Source of the DNA: Turbatrix aceti
Taxonomy: Eukaryota > Nematoda > Chromadorea > Rhabditida > Panagrolaimidae
Direction of reading: 5' to 3'
Length of the DNA stretch: 64,000 nt
Assembly (NCBI GenBank): GCA_963969345.1
Contig: OZ017766.1
Coordinates: 3,100,001-3,164,000 of the forward strand
The notes beneath the pieces were generated by a model. The model was not told the DNA's origin. It ran no database searches and saw nothing but the letters and a program-made list of their open reading frames with translations. This document shows positions 1 through 11,567 of this stretch, piece after piece. Position 1 is the first letter of the stretch, and each line of letters starts with the position of its first letter. A program made the position numbers and the translations under genes.

Positions 1-350
1 ACCGAGATTTTCGCAGCCTAAAAATCGAAAAGCCAAACCCGATACTTCAAACAATGGCAAAAGTCCGTTCTTTTGTTTTTTTAAACTCCATCTCCGATCA
101 TTTTTCCTTTTCTTCCTTTTACTCGCGTAATAAAGAATTTATCTTTCAAACACTCTATAATGAGATATCAAACAACAAACGACATAAAATGGCGCCAAGA
201 ACAAAAACAAACCCGTAAAGAAAAGAAAGAAATGATCGCCGCAAATACAATTCGAAAAAGTAACAAAAAATAATTTTGAATGATAACACGTCGCTGCCCG
301 CGCAGGCAAAGAAGCAAAAGGCCGATGGATAAATTCGTGGTGTAGAACGG
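1..350. other. 3' flank of the LENG8 gene, no gene seen
   Basis: AT-rich sequence beyond the stop codon of the minus-strand gene that begins at 2865. I see no AATAAA on the minus strand here. A plus-strand AATAAA-like hexamer occurs near 128, so a plus-strand gene could end just outside the window, but nothing coding supports that. The short open frames in this stretch show no protein-like composition. Confidence 0.4.
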
Positions 351-2865
351 TCACTGCTGAGCGGTGGGTCGAGAAGGCCACGACGCCGGCGCCGTGCTGG
401 ATGCACCGCACTCAATGTCAACTCCTTGAGTTTTCAGAAAATCGGTTGCTTCTTTTTCGCCATCAAAATTGAACCAACGTGTTAAAACATCAATACCTAT
501 GGTCGGACGATAACTGAAAAAGCAAGCTGATCAATTCAAGGTCAAATTACTATTTTTGAATCTACAGCAACTCATTTGATTAAAACACGACCCTTTTTGA
601 GCACTCTAAACAGAACTAAAAAACCTAATTAATCACAGTAAAAAATTGTAAAAATTGTAAAACAAAATGCACCGAGAAATGGACCCTTTGATCCCGTGTA
701 TAAAAAACCCAACACGTACCTTACTCTGATGACGTTAAAGAAGCGTTTTCTTTCCCGGTCGAGAAAGAGCTGCATAACGTTGCCGCAGAGACGGGGTGTT
801 TGCTGGTAGAGCTTGAAAAGCTGGATGTATTGGCCCTTGAGGTACGCGTCGTGAACTCGTATGGCAAACGACACTGAAGGCGACCTGCGGGCTTGCTGGG
901 TCAGATCGTTGAGTAGCGAGAGGACGTCTGCAAGAAAACGTATGAAAACTTGCCAACAATGCAGATCAACTCACCCTGTGCACTTTCGGTCAAAATGTAG
1001 TACAGTAACCTGTACGCGGTGAACTCAAACTCATTTTTGCATCCAGGTATGTCGGCGTACAGGTGCCGTAGCTGTGTTTGGCACTGGTTGAACTCGCTTA
1101 AATCCTTGTTTTCGAGAGTAATGCGCGCGTGAAATTCGTAAACTTGAACGGTGAATTTGTCGCGAATTTTTTGAACCTAAAAATCGAATTTTTGAGTAAA
1201 CAAGTCAACAAAAACTCCAAAAAAACAACTTACAGTAAGATCCTGTCGAATGGATCTGAGTTGATCGCAAACGTACTTGTATTTGGACTCGTCACCTGCC
1301 AAATCCTGTAGTTTTTTAAACGAACGCATAAGCACAGTCGGAGGTCGAATTTCGGATGCATCTGGTTTCTGAAAGCCATAAATTGATATCTACCGTATCC
1401 CCAGAAACAAACCAACCTTTGTAAGCCTAAAATACTTTTTCTCAATCTCGTACGACGTCCCAACAACTTCTTCGCAGTCGTTGGGGTCAAATCTACCCTC
1501 GGTTCGGCTGTAGTAATCGTTTACCTGTTGCTGGCCGATGGTTTCGAGGACAGTGGGGAAGCTTCGGGCGAGGCGACTTCCGTCGAAAGGAGGCAGGTTC
1601 ACGCGAAGGCGAAAAGGCCGGTCTTTGTACGCTATGACGTGCAGGTCGTCGCTTCTCGCGGGAGCGGCTTCCCTGTGCCTGATCCAGTCTCGGAGAAAAC
1701 TCGCCTTCTGCCAGCGGCCATCTCCGGACGATATCGAGGGTCTCGCTTTTTTGAATTCGATAGAATCGAGCTGATCGAGCGCTTGGCGCCGTTTCTTTTC
1801 TTTTTTTGTCAATTTGGCCATCGGAGGGGGAGGGGGCATGAAGTGGCTAGACGCGGATATTCCTAGTCTCGAGGGGGGCGCGGAGGGACGGGGAGCAGGC
1901 GAGAGAGCGCCGTACCTGCCTGGCTGATGGGAGGGGGGAGGTGAGGGTCGTCTTCGTTCGTGGGAAACGGGCTTTTGGTGATTCTTGAGCTGGGACGCCG
2001 GAGTCCAAGTCATGACCTGATAGTTCTTTTCGTGGGGAAGCTGCTCGTTTTCCCACTTTACTGCGAATACGGCACCCGACACGAGCAGCGGCTCGACTTT
2101 GGCGTACAGGTAATCCTCGCATTTTCGGCGAGATTCCGGATCTTTGCAGTGCTCGAAGGAACGTTGAACGTAATCTCTAAAACGGTAACAAAATAAAATA
2201 ATTGTATGTATATAAAACTTACTTTAAAGGTTGTGGATGCTTGCCTCGTAGGACGAAATTAGACCCGGGAGGCCCGACAATCTCGTCGTTACCGACGTTG
2301 CCCTGAGCCATAGGAAATCTATTGCCCAAGGGCCGGATGCTGTTTGAAGCGATATTGAAGCGCAGTGGGCGATTCTGTCGGTTGGCATACGCTGAAACAA
2401 CCACGTAAATGAACGCTTGATTTGCTCATAGGTAAACTCACCATACGGAACAGCATTGCCCCCCGAACCAAAACTTACCCCGCCGACGGGTCCACGAGGT
2501 CGCGTGAAAGCGTGATGTGGCATGCGCGGTGGCCCTGTACTGTGTACGGGCAACCGAACCGGTGTCGGCGACGCCGTCGCGTACCAATCGTATCCCACCC
2601 CGCCAGATGACGGCTGACCTGGTGGCGGTGGCGGAGGAGGAGGAGGCACGGAGCTGCCGCCGGACCCGTACATGCTACTATACTGGCTGTAGAGCGGCGC
2701 CCCAGCGTAGGGAAAAACGGTGTTATACCCAGTCAACTGCGCAGGCCGCTGCTGCATGACTCCGACGTTGCGTAAGCGCTCTTTTGCAGCAGCCCAGAAC
2801 GGATTGTCGCTATCCGCGCCGCCGTTTCCGTTCGCAGCATCGCCAGGAACAGAGGGTTGAGACAT
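351..2865 (-). CDS. LENG8: LENG8-like SAC3/GANP domain protein
   Basis: About seven exons, roughly 680 residues. The N-terminal third is Gly/Pro/Ser/Tyr-rich with a nine-proline run near 2630, and contains the motif [13 protein letters not shown]. The middle exon carries the LENG8 linker (reading [12 protein letters not shown] near 2165-2130) and a basic [10 protein letters not shown] stretch. The C-terminal third is a SAC3/GANP domain, with [19 protein letters not shown] and [12 protein letters not shown] around 1170-1060 and [14 protein letters not shown] near 780. The last exon (about 517-351) reads [11 protein letters not shown] and ends in TGA. The ATG at 2865 was chosen because the in-frame codons upstream are not ATG. 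SAC3/GANP proteins are scaffolds with PCI-like folds in mRNA export and splicing-linked complexes; LENG8 is the metazoan Thp3-like member. The exact role here is inferred from the family. One donor near 1420 has the unusual GTTGGTTT form. Confidence 0.85.
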
Positions 2866-4644
2866 AGCCACGCAAAACAGACCTCACGAGAAGCGCTTTT
2901 CACAAAAGGCAGCCCTGTACGTCAGTATGCGAATCCGAGGATAACAGACAAAAGATGAACAAAACAAGCAAAAAGTAGAGCGGAAGACTGAAGAAAGCTC
3001 AATAAAAATCAGTAAACCAGAAAAGTGCTCAAATATTCGTGGTGAAACTCCTCGTTTTAGGGAAACAGACGAAATGTATTACGACCACACGGTGCGGAGT
3101 GTTCCCAACACGAAAATTTTTAGCGATTTTGTAAAAGTGTTATGTATTCGTCGACAGTTTTCGGGTATTCATATCATTTGCATTTTTTTGGCATTTTGCC
3201 ATTGTGTCAAGCTAAGATCAAGCTTTTTACAGCACTTTGCGCTTTATCGATTGCTTGCAAATGAACTTCGCTGCAGGAGTCCAAAGAGGGAAAATATTGA
3301 ATTTTTGTGTAGGCCTCCTGCCTTCCCTGTACTAAAATTTGAAAATTTCGTCTCAGTCCTGTCTTGGCACTACCCAAAGCTTTAATTTAAGCCGGCATTT
3401 GTGATTCTTTATCTACAGGCCTTGACGGAGAGGGCAAATGAAATTTTGACCATCTTGACTACCTCGCGGGTGCACCCGTTGTACGATGATTCTGCCCAAA
3501 TCATGCTTTGTTTTGCTAAATCCGATCTCCTGATGCCAAAGAAACACAAAAAAAAAGTAAGCAATCAGGTATAGGGCAATGTAGCAGCATTCCAAAATAC
3601 AAGCTATTTGGCCTTCAAAAGCCCCGGGGAACACCGCGCGCGTGCATTGTTCCCTGTTTCAGAGTACTGTTATGCGTAGTCCATATCGCTTGCAGATTGT
3701 GATAGCTACTTTTTTTGTGTTTCTTTGGCATCAGGAGATCGGATTTAGCAAAACAAAGCATGATTTGGGCAGAATCATCGTACAACGGGTGCACCCGCGA
3801 GGTAGTCAAGATGGTCAAAATTTCATTTGCCCTCTCCGTCAAGGCCTGTAGATAAAGAATCACAAATGCCGGCTTAAATTAAAGCTTTGGGTAGTGCCAA
3901 GACAGGACTGAGACGAAATTTTCAAATTTTAGTACAGGGAAGGCAGGAGGCCTACACAAAAATTCAATATTTTCCCTCTTTGGACTCCTGCAGCGAAGTT
4001 CATTTGCAAGCAATCGATAAAGCGCAAAGTGCTATAAAAAGCTTGATCTTAGCTTGACACAATGGCAAAATGCCAAAAAAATGCAAATGATATGAATACC
4101 CGAAAACTGTCGACGAATACATAACACTTTTACAAAATCGCTAAAAATTTTCGTGTTGGGAACACTCCGCACCGTGCGACCATGATCGAGTAACATTTTT
4201 ACCGTTATCGAATAACATTTTCATGCCGTTTACGTTCTTTACTTTCGTCCGGGTAACATTACTTGTAGTTTTGTTGTTTCTCATGAACGCGTTTGTGTCC
4301 CTTTCCCTGTCATTACCTTCCGTTCAATTTATTTTCTTTACGTATTTTTCCTGAACCTCAAAAAATGAGGGCGAAAAACGAAGACATAAAGCAACATAGA
4401 AACAGTTGAGAAAGTGTGCATGTGTAAAGAAAATGTTCCAGTTTAGAAAAGAAGAATAAGAGATGCCAATAAGAATGATGAGAGATTGTTAGAAAAACAG
4501 CTTGATAATGGGGTTGTTTTCTGATGAGACCATAACTGTTCGTAAGTCGGAGATGAGACGCTGTCCTGTTGTTGTTGACCGTGACCGATTCTTACCGTTA
4601 TCATCTGATATGATGGGGAAGAGAAAACTGGGGGATGCATGCTG
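2866..4644. other. intergenic region largely filled by a foldback element
   Basis: This spacer separates the start of the LENG8 gene from the end of the ACF1 gene, both on the minus strand. Most of it (3088-4176) is one inverted-repeat element, annotated separately. The remainder (4183-4640) is AT-rich with several TAACATT words near 4190-4260 and no supported coding exon. Open frames of 70-100 codons here lie inside the repeat arms and mirror one another, so they are not genes. Confidence 0.6.
3088..4176. mobile_element. foldback (long terminal inverted repeat) DNA element, 1,089 bp
   Basis: Two nearly identical arms in inverted orientation, 3088-3558 and 3708-4176, flank a 149-bp unique loop. 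By eye the arms differ at a C/T near 3230 and by two A residues in an A-run at the inner edge. The outer ends are CACGGTGCGG and its complement. The hexamer CGACCA occurs directly at both edges (3082-3087 and 4177-4182), consistent with a 6-bp target-site duplication. There is no transposase frame, so it is non-autonomous. The CAC-terminal heptamer resembles Transib/RSS ends, but Transib makes 5-bp duplications. I do not assign a superfamily. Confidence 0.85.
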
Positions 4645-7600
4645 CTACGCGACGTCAACGGCAACACCGATGATGGAACGGAAGTGCTCCTTCATAAAGT
4701 CATCCAGTTCACGGACAGCCTAAAAAAATTTAGTTAGATGCTGTCAGATTCGTTAGACGCTCAAAAACTCACATCACTGATTTCCGAGTTTTCCCCGTTG
4801 TAGGCGATGCAGTTGGAGACGATCAACCTGAAGTCGGCCCACACTTCCTGCGGGGATTCGTAGTCCAGATTTTTGAGTTTGTTGATCATCTTCCTCATGT
4901 CCATGGGCTTCTTGACGACGTCGTAGTACTTCGGGGCTTCCTTGGCGTTGACAGCGGAAGCGAAGGGATAGGCGCAGTCGAGGCGAATGGCCTGTTGGAC
5001 GACTTTTTCGCACTCGACGAGCTGCTTCCGAATGTCCTTCTCGCCAACCGGTCTCAAACCCGTCGAAATCGCCCTCAAATTCGCGTTTTCAACAGCGGAC
5101 ACTGCCGATGGCGCAGTGGTGTGCTTCGTGACTTGTCTGGTCGACCGACGGTTCCCAGCCGATGGCGGCAAGCTATGGCCGTTGTCGAGTTCAGAGTAGT
5201 CGACCACGGCCATGGCTGCATGTCGTCGCTTTCGACCACTCGCGCCGTCGTCGTGGTTTTCGACGCTTGAGTTGTTGTCTTCGGCGTCGCTGTCGTTTGC
5301 CTGCTGCTCCTCGTCTTTGGGCTCGTCGTCTGCGTCGATAGGAATCGCAGAAGCCGTCTTAGCCGGTGGGCCAGTTAACCGGCCGTTGGGCGTCTTCTTG
5401 GAGCACTTTTTGCAGAGCCAATCCAACTTGCGGGGAATGGCAAGTGCCAGGCAAGAAGTATGATACTGAGAAAGACAATCAGAGCAGACAACAACGTCGT
5501 CTGAGGAGTTTGTTTTCCGTCTGCACGTTGGGCATTGTTTCTGAAAAAATGCGAGAGTAGAAGCACATTTTTGCAACCGAGGCCGTTGACTTACCCCAGG
5601 CTTGACAACGTTCCACGCCACATTTGAGCTGAATTCCCTGATGAAGAGCGCGACGGCCGAAAGGGATTTCGCGGTGGCCAATAATTTTTGCCATTGGATG
5701 AAGCTTATGGTTGGCATCAGCTGCTTGTCTGAAAGATTTTTACCGTAATTTTATCGTCATTCGAAGGGATTCTTACTTTTTCCTTTCTCGTCGATGATGG
5801 TGAAGGGATATTTTACGAACTTGATCCTGACGCCGTGCACGATCTTGAGCAGAGCCAGAACCAGCTGATTCAAAGGTGCCGCCTCCTCTTCGTCGATCTT
5901 GGCTTCCTCGTCGGTATCCATGATCACAGTTGAGTTGTCGAGAGCCGCGAGGCGGTCAGAATCCACGACGAATGGTCGAATATCCTCGCCCTCCGTGAGC
6001 GCGTGCACGAATTGGTCCCTCGTCTTGCCAGGTGGCACATCGACGCTACCCATGGCCTTGGTGAAGATCGAGGCTTCCAGCTCGACGAGATCCGAACGAA
6101 CGGACGCGACGAAGGCTTCTTCGCTGAATCGAGCGTCGGTAACGGGATCAAAGCCGAGATAGGAAGCGCACGTCTCAAAGGAGACGCGCTTGCGTTTCTT
6201 CGGCTTGCTGCTGCCGTCGTCGGATTCCTCCTTCGCAGACGAGCTTGTTCGCTCTCCGTCGACGAGCATCGAAGACGAAGCCGACGCGTGAAAGCCGTTC
6301 ATCACGGCGCTGGGACTCACGATGAGTTTTTCGGCTACGTCGTTGACGGCACTCGAGATAAACGACCTGAACATGGTGAGCGTTTCGGCGAGGTCGATTT
6401 CCCGGAAGCCTCGGGGGTTGCAGGCTTCGATCAGCTGAAAAGAATCCGAAATTAACGCGCCATTGACATAAAAAAACCGACCTTATCAATGCCGTTTTCG
6501 ACGGCCAAGTACATCCACCTCGGTCGATTGGGAGTATGAACGGGACAGGTTTCGACGCTTCCGGTGCATCCAAAGACAGACGCGATTTCTTCGTCCGTGG
6601 CATCGGGGATCGGCGTACGCACGTCACAGGTGCCAATATCCAGACGATTTTCGACGAGAACGATGGGGATCGACGGAAGGATGATGTAGTTCCGGAAAGC
6701 GCGATCACGTCCGAGCAGAGTGGTTCCAGCGCTGCCTAAATCACGCAAAAGTTAGTTTTTTGCTGGTTTTTCAAAAAAAACAACTTACAAAAGACATCGT
6801 AAAGCTCGGCAATGGTGCTGTTCACTTTGTCGGCGACGTATCCCTTCTGCAGTTCTCGCAAATCAGTGATTTCTTCGAGGTCAAATTCCTCGTAGGGGAT
6901 TCCGTGGAACATGATTTCGGTGACTTCTCCTAGCTTGGTCGACCTCCTCGACGTCATGCTCTTGATGTACGTCCGCAGCGTCGAGACAACCTTGGCCGTG
7001 TCCGCCGATGGCGCGGCAGATCCCGGCGCTGGCTTCGGAGTGCCTTCCTCCTCCTTCGGTTGCTGGGCCAGGAGAGTCGCATTCTTGGCGGCTTTTTCCT
7101 GCTCCTGGTCAAACATCCTCAGAAACTTGAGTTGTTTTCGAATTTCATTGGTTCGGTCGATTTTTTCGCTGGTAACGTCCCTGAACGACGCGAAAGTCAG
7201 GAGCTCGAGTCGCAGAAGTCGCGTGAGAGCGATTCTTTCCTGGGGATTGAGGTCAAAGACCGTCTTCGTCTGAAGCTTTCGCATGAGCTCTGGATGGGCA
7301 TTCGAAGTCACTGCTCGGTAGATGGGGCCGTCGAAGCAGTGCAGGCCTCCTCGTTGGGTCATCCTCGAGTGATACGCTTCCGGGAGAGGGCAATAGCCCG
7401 CGGTCGAGAAAATCAGATTCAGAACTTCGGTGATCGTCTTCCAGGAAAGAGGCAATCGGCAGGGAGTGGTGCCGTGGGTGTTCCGCAGCTGTTCATGCAG
7501 CAGGTTCCTCGCCTTGACTCTCTCGCCGTGGATCTTGTTGTTGACCGCCGAGTTCGTCTCACTCGACATTTCCTTGGGGTCGGCGAACTGCGCTTCATCG

Positions 7601-9331
7601 CCCTCCTCGTTGTCGTGGGCCTCGGCGTAGCCGTTGATGAGGATGCTCAGCACCTTGACAAACGAGTTGTTGGTCATCGTGTCTTCGCCGGTGATCGCCC
7701 GAATGCAGTCTTGGAAGGTGACAGGTTCTTCGTCGAGTTTCAGAACGTCGTAGAACGAGTTGAAAAACTGGAGGAGACTGATCATCTCGTCGAACATGGC
7801 ATCGCTGATGCCGGCCGGGAGATCGATGGGGTAGAGAGGCGGCAGCGGCTTGAGATCGTCGCAGAGAAGGTCGTCTCGCGGCCGCCGGGCTGCAGCCTGT
7901 TCTTCGCGCTCGCGTCTTCGTCGTTCCTTCTCCCGCTCGCGTGCTTCGTCCTTCATGTTCTTAATCATCGTTTTGAGATCCTCGATGTCGCTTTTCGTGA
8001 GCAGACGATCGGTCTGCTGCCATTGACCGATATTTTCAACGCCCAGGTGAGCAGCTTGATCGAAGAGTTCCTTGTGACTTTCTTGTTGCTCAAGAATCTT
8101 AAACAACCATTTTTTAGTCCGTTTTGACAGCAAAAAACACTCACCTCCTTCTTAGCCTTTGACAGCCGCTTTTTCTTAGCCGACGGCTCAGACGGAGTCT
8201 TTTTCACCTTCGGGACCTCTTCAGCGCCTTCCATCGCTCCAAACTGCCGTTTGCGAGGCACCTTCGGCAAGGCCGGAACTGGACCGTCGAAAAACGATAC
8301 GAATTCCGTGGTGTCGAGATTGAAATCGTCGACAGCCTTCTTTTTGACGCAAATTCGGTCGGACTTCAATTCCGTGTTGTACTTGAAGTATACTCGAAGT
8401 TTCAACCGTGATCCTACGCCTTTTGGACGACTGAAATAGAACAGGCGTCAATCGGTGCTCAAGATTTTCGTATAACCACAAAAAAAACCCAAAAACCAAC
8501 CCTATCAGCGAGTGATCAATGTCCTTGAAATTGATCTCCTTTCCCTTCTGCCACTTGAAGGTATACGTATACGCCTGAGGCGGTGGCAGCTTGGGATCAT
8601 CGCTCTGCCCGTCGACGGTTGAAATGTTCGCGTCACCATCGATGCCATCGGATTTCTTCGGCGACAGGGTCGTGAACGCCTCATTTTCACGGTTGTACGA
8701 GACCTTGATGATTTCTCCCTTGTGGCGGTGGGCTTCGGACTCGTTGTACCAGACAGTCTCGCCGACAAAGTAGCGATCGCGAGAGAAGAGGTAGATGTCA
8801 TTCACCAGGTCGTCGAGTTTGCCACGATACGACAGCCTGTGGGCAATCCATAAGAGAGGCCTGGCTAACTCTGATGGAAACTTTCGCGTAATTTCGAACT
8901 GAAAAGGTGGCAAAATGAAGATGAAATCAAAAAACAAGATAAAAGTGGGGTAAGGGGAAAAAAGAAAGACGGTATTTTTGAATGATTACCGCCGTTTACT
9001 GTCCATTTTGGCCTATTTTGTGATACGATCCCTCAATTTGACCCCCGATCGAACTCACAATGGCTTCGCGTTCACTCATCAGGGCTTCTGAAAACGTCAT
9101 TCCACTCTTTCCGGTGATCGCACAAGTCCAGCACATGGAGTTGATCCGGATGAAGCGTTCAAAATACTCGCTGAAAACGTGCCATGTCAGTCAGTGTTAC
9201 CGTAAAGATCCGACTTACTCATAATTTGTGAAAACCTCCTGGGTAGCTTCCAGGTGAAACACCTTATCGGTATCTTTGATGGTTGAATCTGGCTTGCGTC
9301 GGCGAAACGGAAGCTTATTATGGACGGGCAT
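4645..9331 (-). CDS. BAZ1A: ACF1/BAZ1A-type ISWI remodeller subunit
   Basis: About ten exons, roughly 1,370 residues, with the full ACF1 order. The N-terminal WAC domain covers about 9331-9063 (LPFRRRKPD, then CWTCAITGKSG). A basic, charged region follows. The DDT domain is near 7830-7600 (GISDAMFDEMISLLQFF). WHIM-type helices follow (7470-7200, 6900-6790 and 6734-6483, with RDRAFRNYIILPSIP). A PHD finger spans about 5540-5400 (CPTCRRKT, CSDCLSQYHTSCL, WLCKKC). A C-terminal bromodomain lies at 5030-4645 (YYDVVKKPMDM, CIAYNGENSEIS). ACF1 pairs with the ISWI ATPase to space nucleosomes; BAZ1B/WSTF is the alternative relative. The ATG at 9331 follows a TTTTTTAG acceptor by 9 nt, suggesting trans-splicing or a 5'-UTR intron. 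The intron at about 8500-8430 has the GTTGGTTTTT donor. Confidence 0.93.
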
Positions 9332-11567
9332 TTTGTCTGCCTAAAAAATTACAATTATGCCCCGCGTTTTTCGGATAACGATAGCACGGCACCGCCTTTA
9401 ACAGTGTTGGACAACGAAAAACAGGTGTGAGTGAACGCGAGGCTAAAAAATGGAATACTCCCGGTACGCATTCAACCCGGTACATGCGCTGGAAAAAAGT
9501 CGATATGTGCAAGAAGGACGCAACGGCATATAAAATAGGCTAAGACCAAGGACCTACCGTCGCCCTGGGATCGACTAGCCCTCAGGTAATACAAAATAGG
9601 TGCAAATTCGACGGCACGGGACCAAAACAGGGTAAAAAGCCGACAAATAGAAGAAAAGTTGGGTGAGTGACGACGAAAAGAGCTGTTGTGTGAAGCAACG
9701 ATGTGTATACGTCAGGCGCAGCAACCAGAGAGTAGTGTAGAATGGAGGGGAAGAAAAAGAATGTCGACTACTTTTGAGTCTGTAACTCCCGAAATTGGCA
9801 ATGTTCAAGCCCAAAAATCGCATTGCTCACACAAACGATCGTGTTCACGTCTTCGAAGACGGGCAAAAACAGACAGCTTCTTCAAATGGCGCGCATTTTT
9901 GGTCATAGATATCTCGGAAAGCTCTTCTTTGCAATTGCGCGCTTCGATGGGTGCTTTCGACACGAACAAATTTTGACCAACTTGACAAACAACCGCCGCA
10001 CTAAAACGCATCACCAAAGGAACGATGATTGTTTATTGGAATCCATCTGGCCGACGGGAATTTCGTGTTTACGTAGTTGCGAAGGATTCAGGTAGATGAT
10101 ACCGAGAAGCACGGATAATCTATGGTCGCGTAGGCTTTGCCGGACTTGGTAGGCTTGGTGCTGTTTTATTACTTCCGAATACTTTTGAAATTTTTTTTGC
10201 AGTTTAAAAAATATGATATGATTTAGTGTTGTTTTTGGTACTGGTAAACGGTGTTTACTTGCCTAGCTTCAGGTAAGGCATTGATCACTGTTGTTTTGCA
10301 TCCGGCTCTGCCAGCCAGTCAATGGCATTTTTTGCATGACGGATTCTAGTGGCATTAGAGATGTCATTTCCTACGATTACACCCGACATCGAACCGTATC
10401 GAATCGACAGAGTCTGAAGAATGAAGTTGGATTTTGATGTACCCAACCCGAACAACGCAGTTTTTATAAAAACAGAAAACAAAATCAATGGTTTGCAAGC
10501 AGTTTTTTTCGATAAGTCTGATTTTTGTCATCGGAAACATTTTTAATGAAATCGGCGTCAAAGTACGGAGCAGTGTTCCGCTCTGGCCAAAATCGACTCT
10601 CGACTCTCGACTCTCGACTCAGAGTCGAGAGTCGACTCTTTCGACTCCGACTCCCAGAATCGACTCTTTGACTCCGAGTTAAAATAGGTTCACAAAAAAT
10701 GCATCAATAAACGCCTAAAACTGCGTGCTTTCATCTTTAACGAGTTTTTATTTTACAAAATCAAACATTTGGCATCAAAAATGGCTATAAAAGTGTATTT
10801 TTTTCAAAAAATTTTCATCAAAGAGTCGACTCCAAAGAGTCAAAAGGTCATTTTGTAAAAATCGACTCTCGACTCTGACTCTGACTCTCGACTCTCAGAG
10901 TCAGAGTCAGAGTCAAAGAGTCGACTCTGAGTCGGAGTCAGCGGAACACTGGTACGGAGTCAATTGGACTCCATTCTGCAATCAGTTCTTGCCGTCGATT
11001 TTCTTGACTTCTTTTTTGAAGTCGTAGGCGAGACGAAGAAACATACGAGTTTGTCAGTGTGAATACAGTTCTTTCAACAGAGTCAAGCACGGCAAAAAGA
11101 TCCATAACGATATTGAAGGCCAATTAGCTCCAACCAAGCCGGATTTATGACCCTAGAACCATGCGGAAGGGCCATTCGTATAATTTTGTTTTGTCCACAC
11201 AGTTTTCAACAGCAAATTACACATCATTGCCGGATCAACTAATATGGTCTTTGAAAAATCATGTAATTCAACCGTAGCAACGTTTTTGTGTATCGTAAAT
11301 CGCAGTTATCACCATGGATATACAAATACCCCAATGTTTCAAAAATTCAATATGGCTCAGAATTTGGTTATGTTAAAATCAATCTCAAAGTCAGAAACAC
11401 GGACCAAAGTTCTCATCACAGCCGGAGGTGACGTTGTTAGCCTGTTCATTACATTCATTCAGTGATTGTCACAATGCGGACACCCAAACACGCGCCAGAC
11501 AGCGAGAGAAATGCATTTCCACCGTTGAGGCCCGCAGCGCGTGCACCACCGATCCTGCCTCGGGGGA
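9332..11567. other. 2.2-kb gene-poor region with an hAT-like element
   Basis: I found no convincing exons here. A 96-codon plus-strand frame at 9686-9976 has no recognisable domain, no splice partners and atypical composition. The only clear structure is the 381-bp element at 10571-10951. The region would contain the promoter and outron of the ACF1 gene at its left end and the 3' flank of the two-TM orphan at its right end. Confidence 0.5.
10571..10951. mobile_element. non-autonomous hAT-like element (MITE), 381 bp
   Basis: The terminal inverted repeats are 12 bp, CAGTGTTCCGCT at the left and its complement at the right. The 8-bp sequence GTACGGAG is duplicated at 10563-10570 and 10952-10959. 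An 8-bp duplication with CA(G)-starting ends is the signature of hAT transposons. Inside, two blocks of clustered CGACTCT/GAGTC units (about 10594-10680 and 10820-10940) flank an AT-rich core. They are themselves partly inverted, as expected of subterminal transposase-binding repeats. No transposase is encoded. Confidence 0.88.

Noticed and set aside
3413..3851. Two similar open frames on opposite strands (about 70 codons each)
   Set aside because: They are the same DNA read from the two arms of the foldback element, so the similarity reflects the inverted repeat, not genes.
3088..4176. Transib/RAG-like recombination signal at the element ends
   Set aside because: The heptamer-like CACGGTG is suggestive, but the flanking duplication is 6 bp, no AT-rich nonamer at 12/23 spacing was clear, and no transposase is present.
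7060..8127. 355-codon plus-strand open frame
   Set aside because: It is antisense to the DDT/WHIM exon of ACF1, which has strong domain matches; the antisense translation has no domain.
9686..9976. Possible small plus-strand gene
   Set aside because: No recognisable domain, no splice partner, and overlaps a similar-length minus frame; composition is not exon-like.
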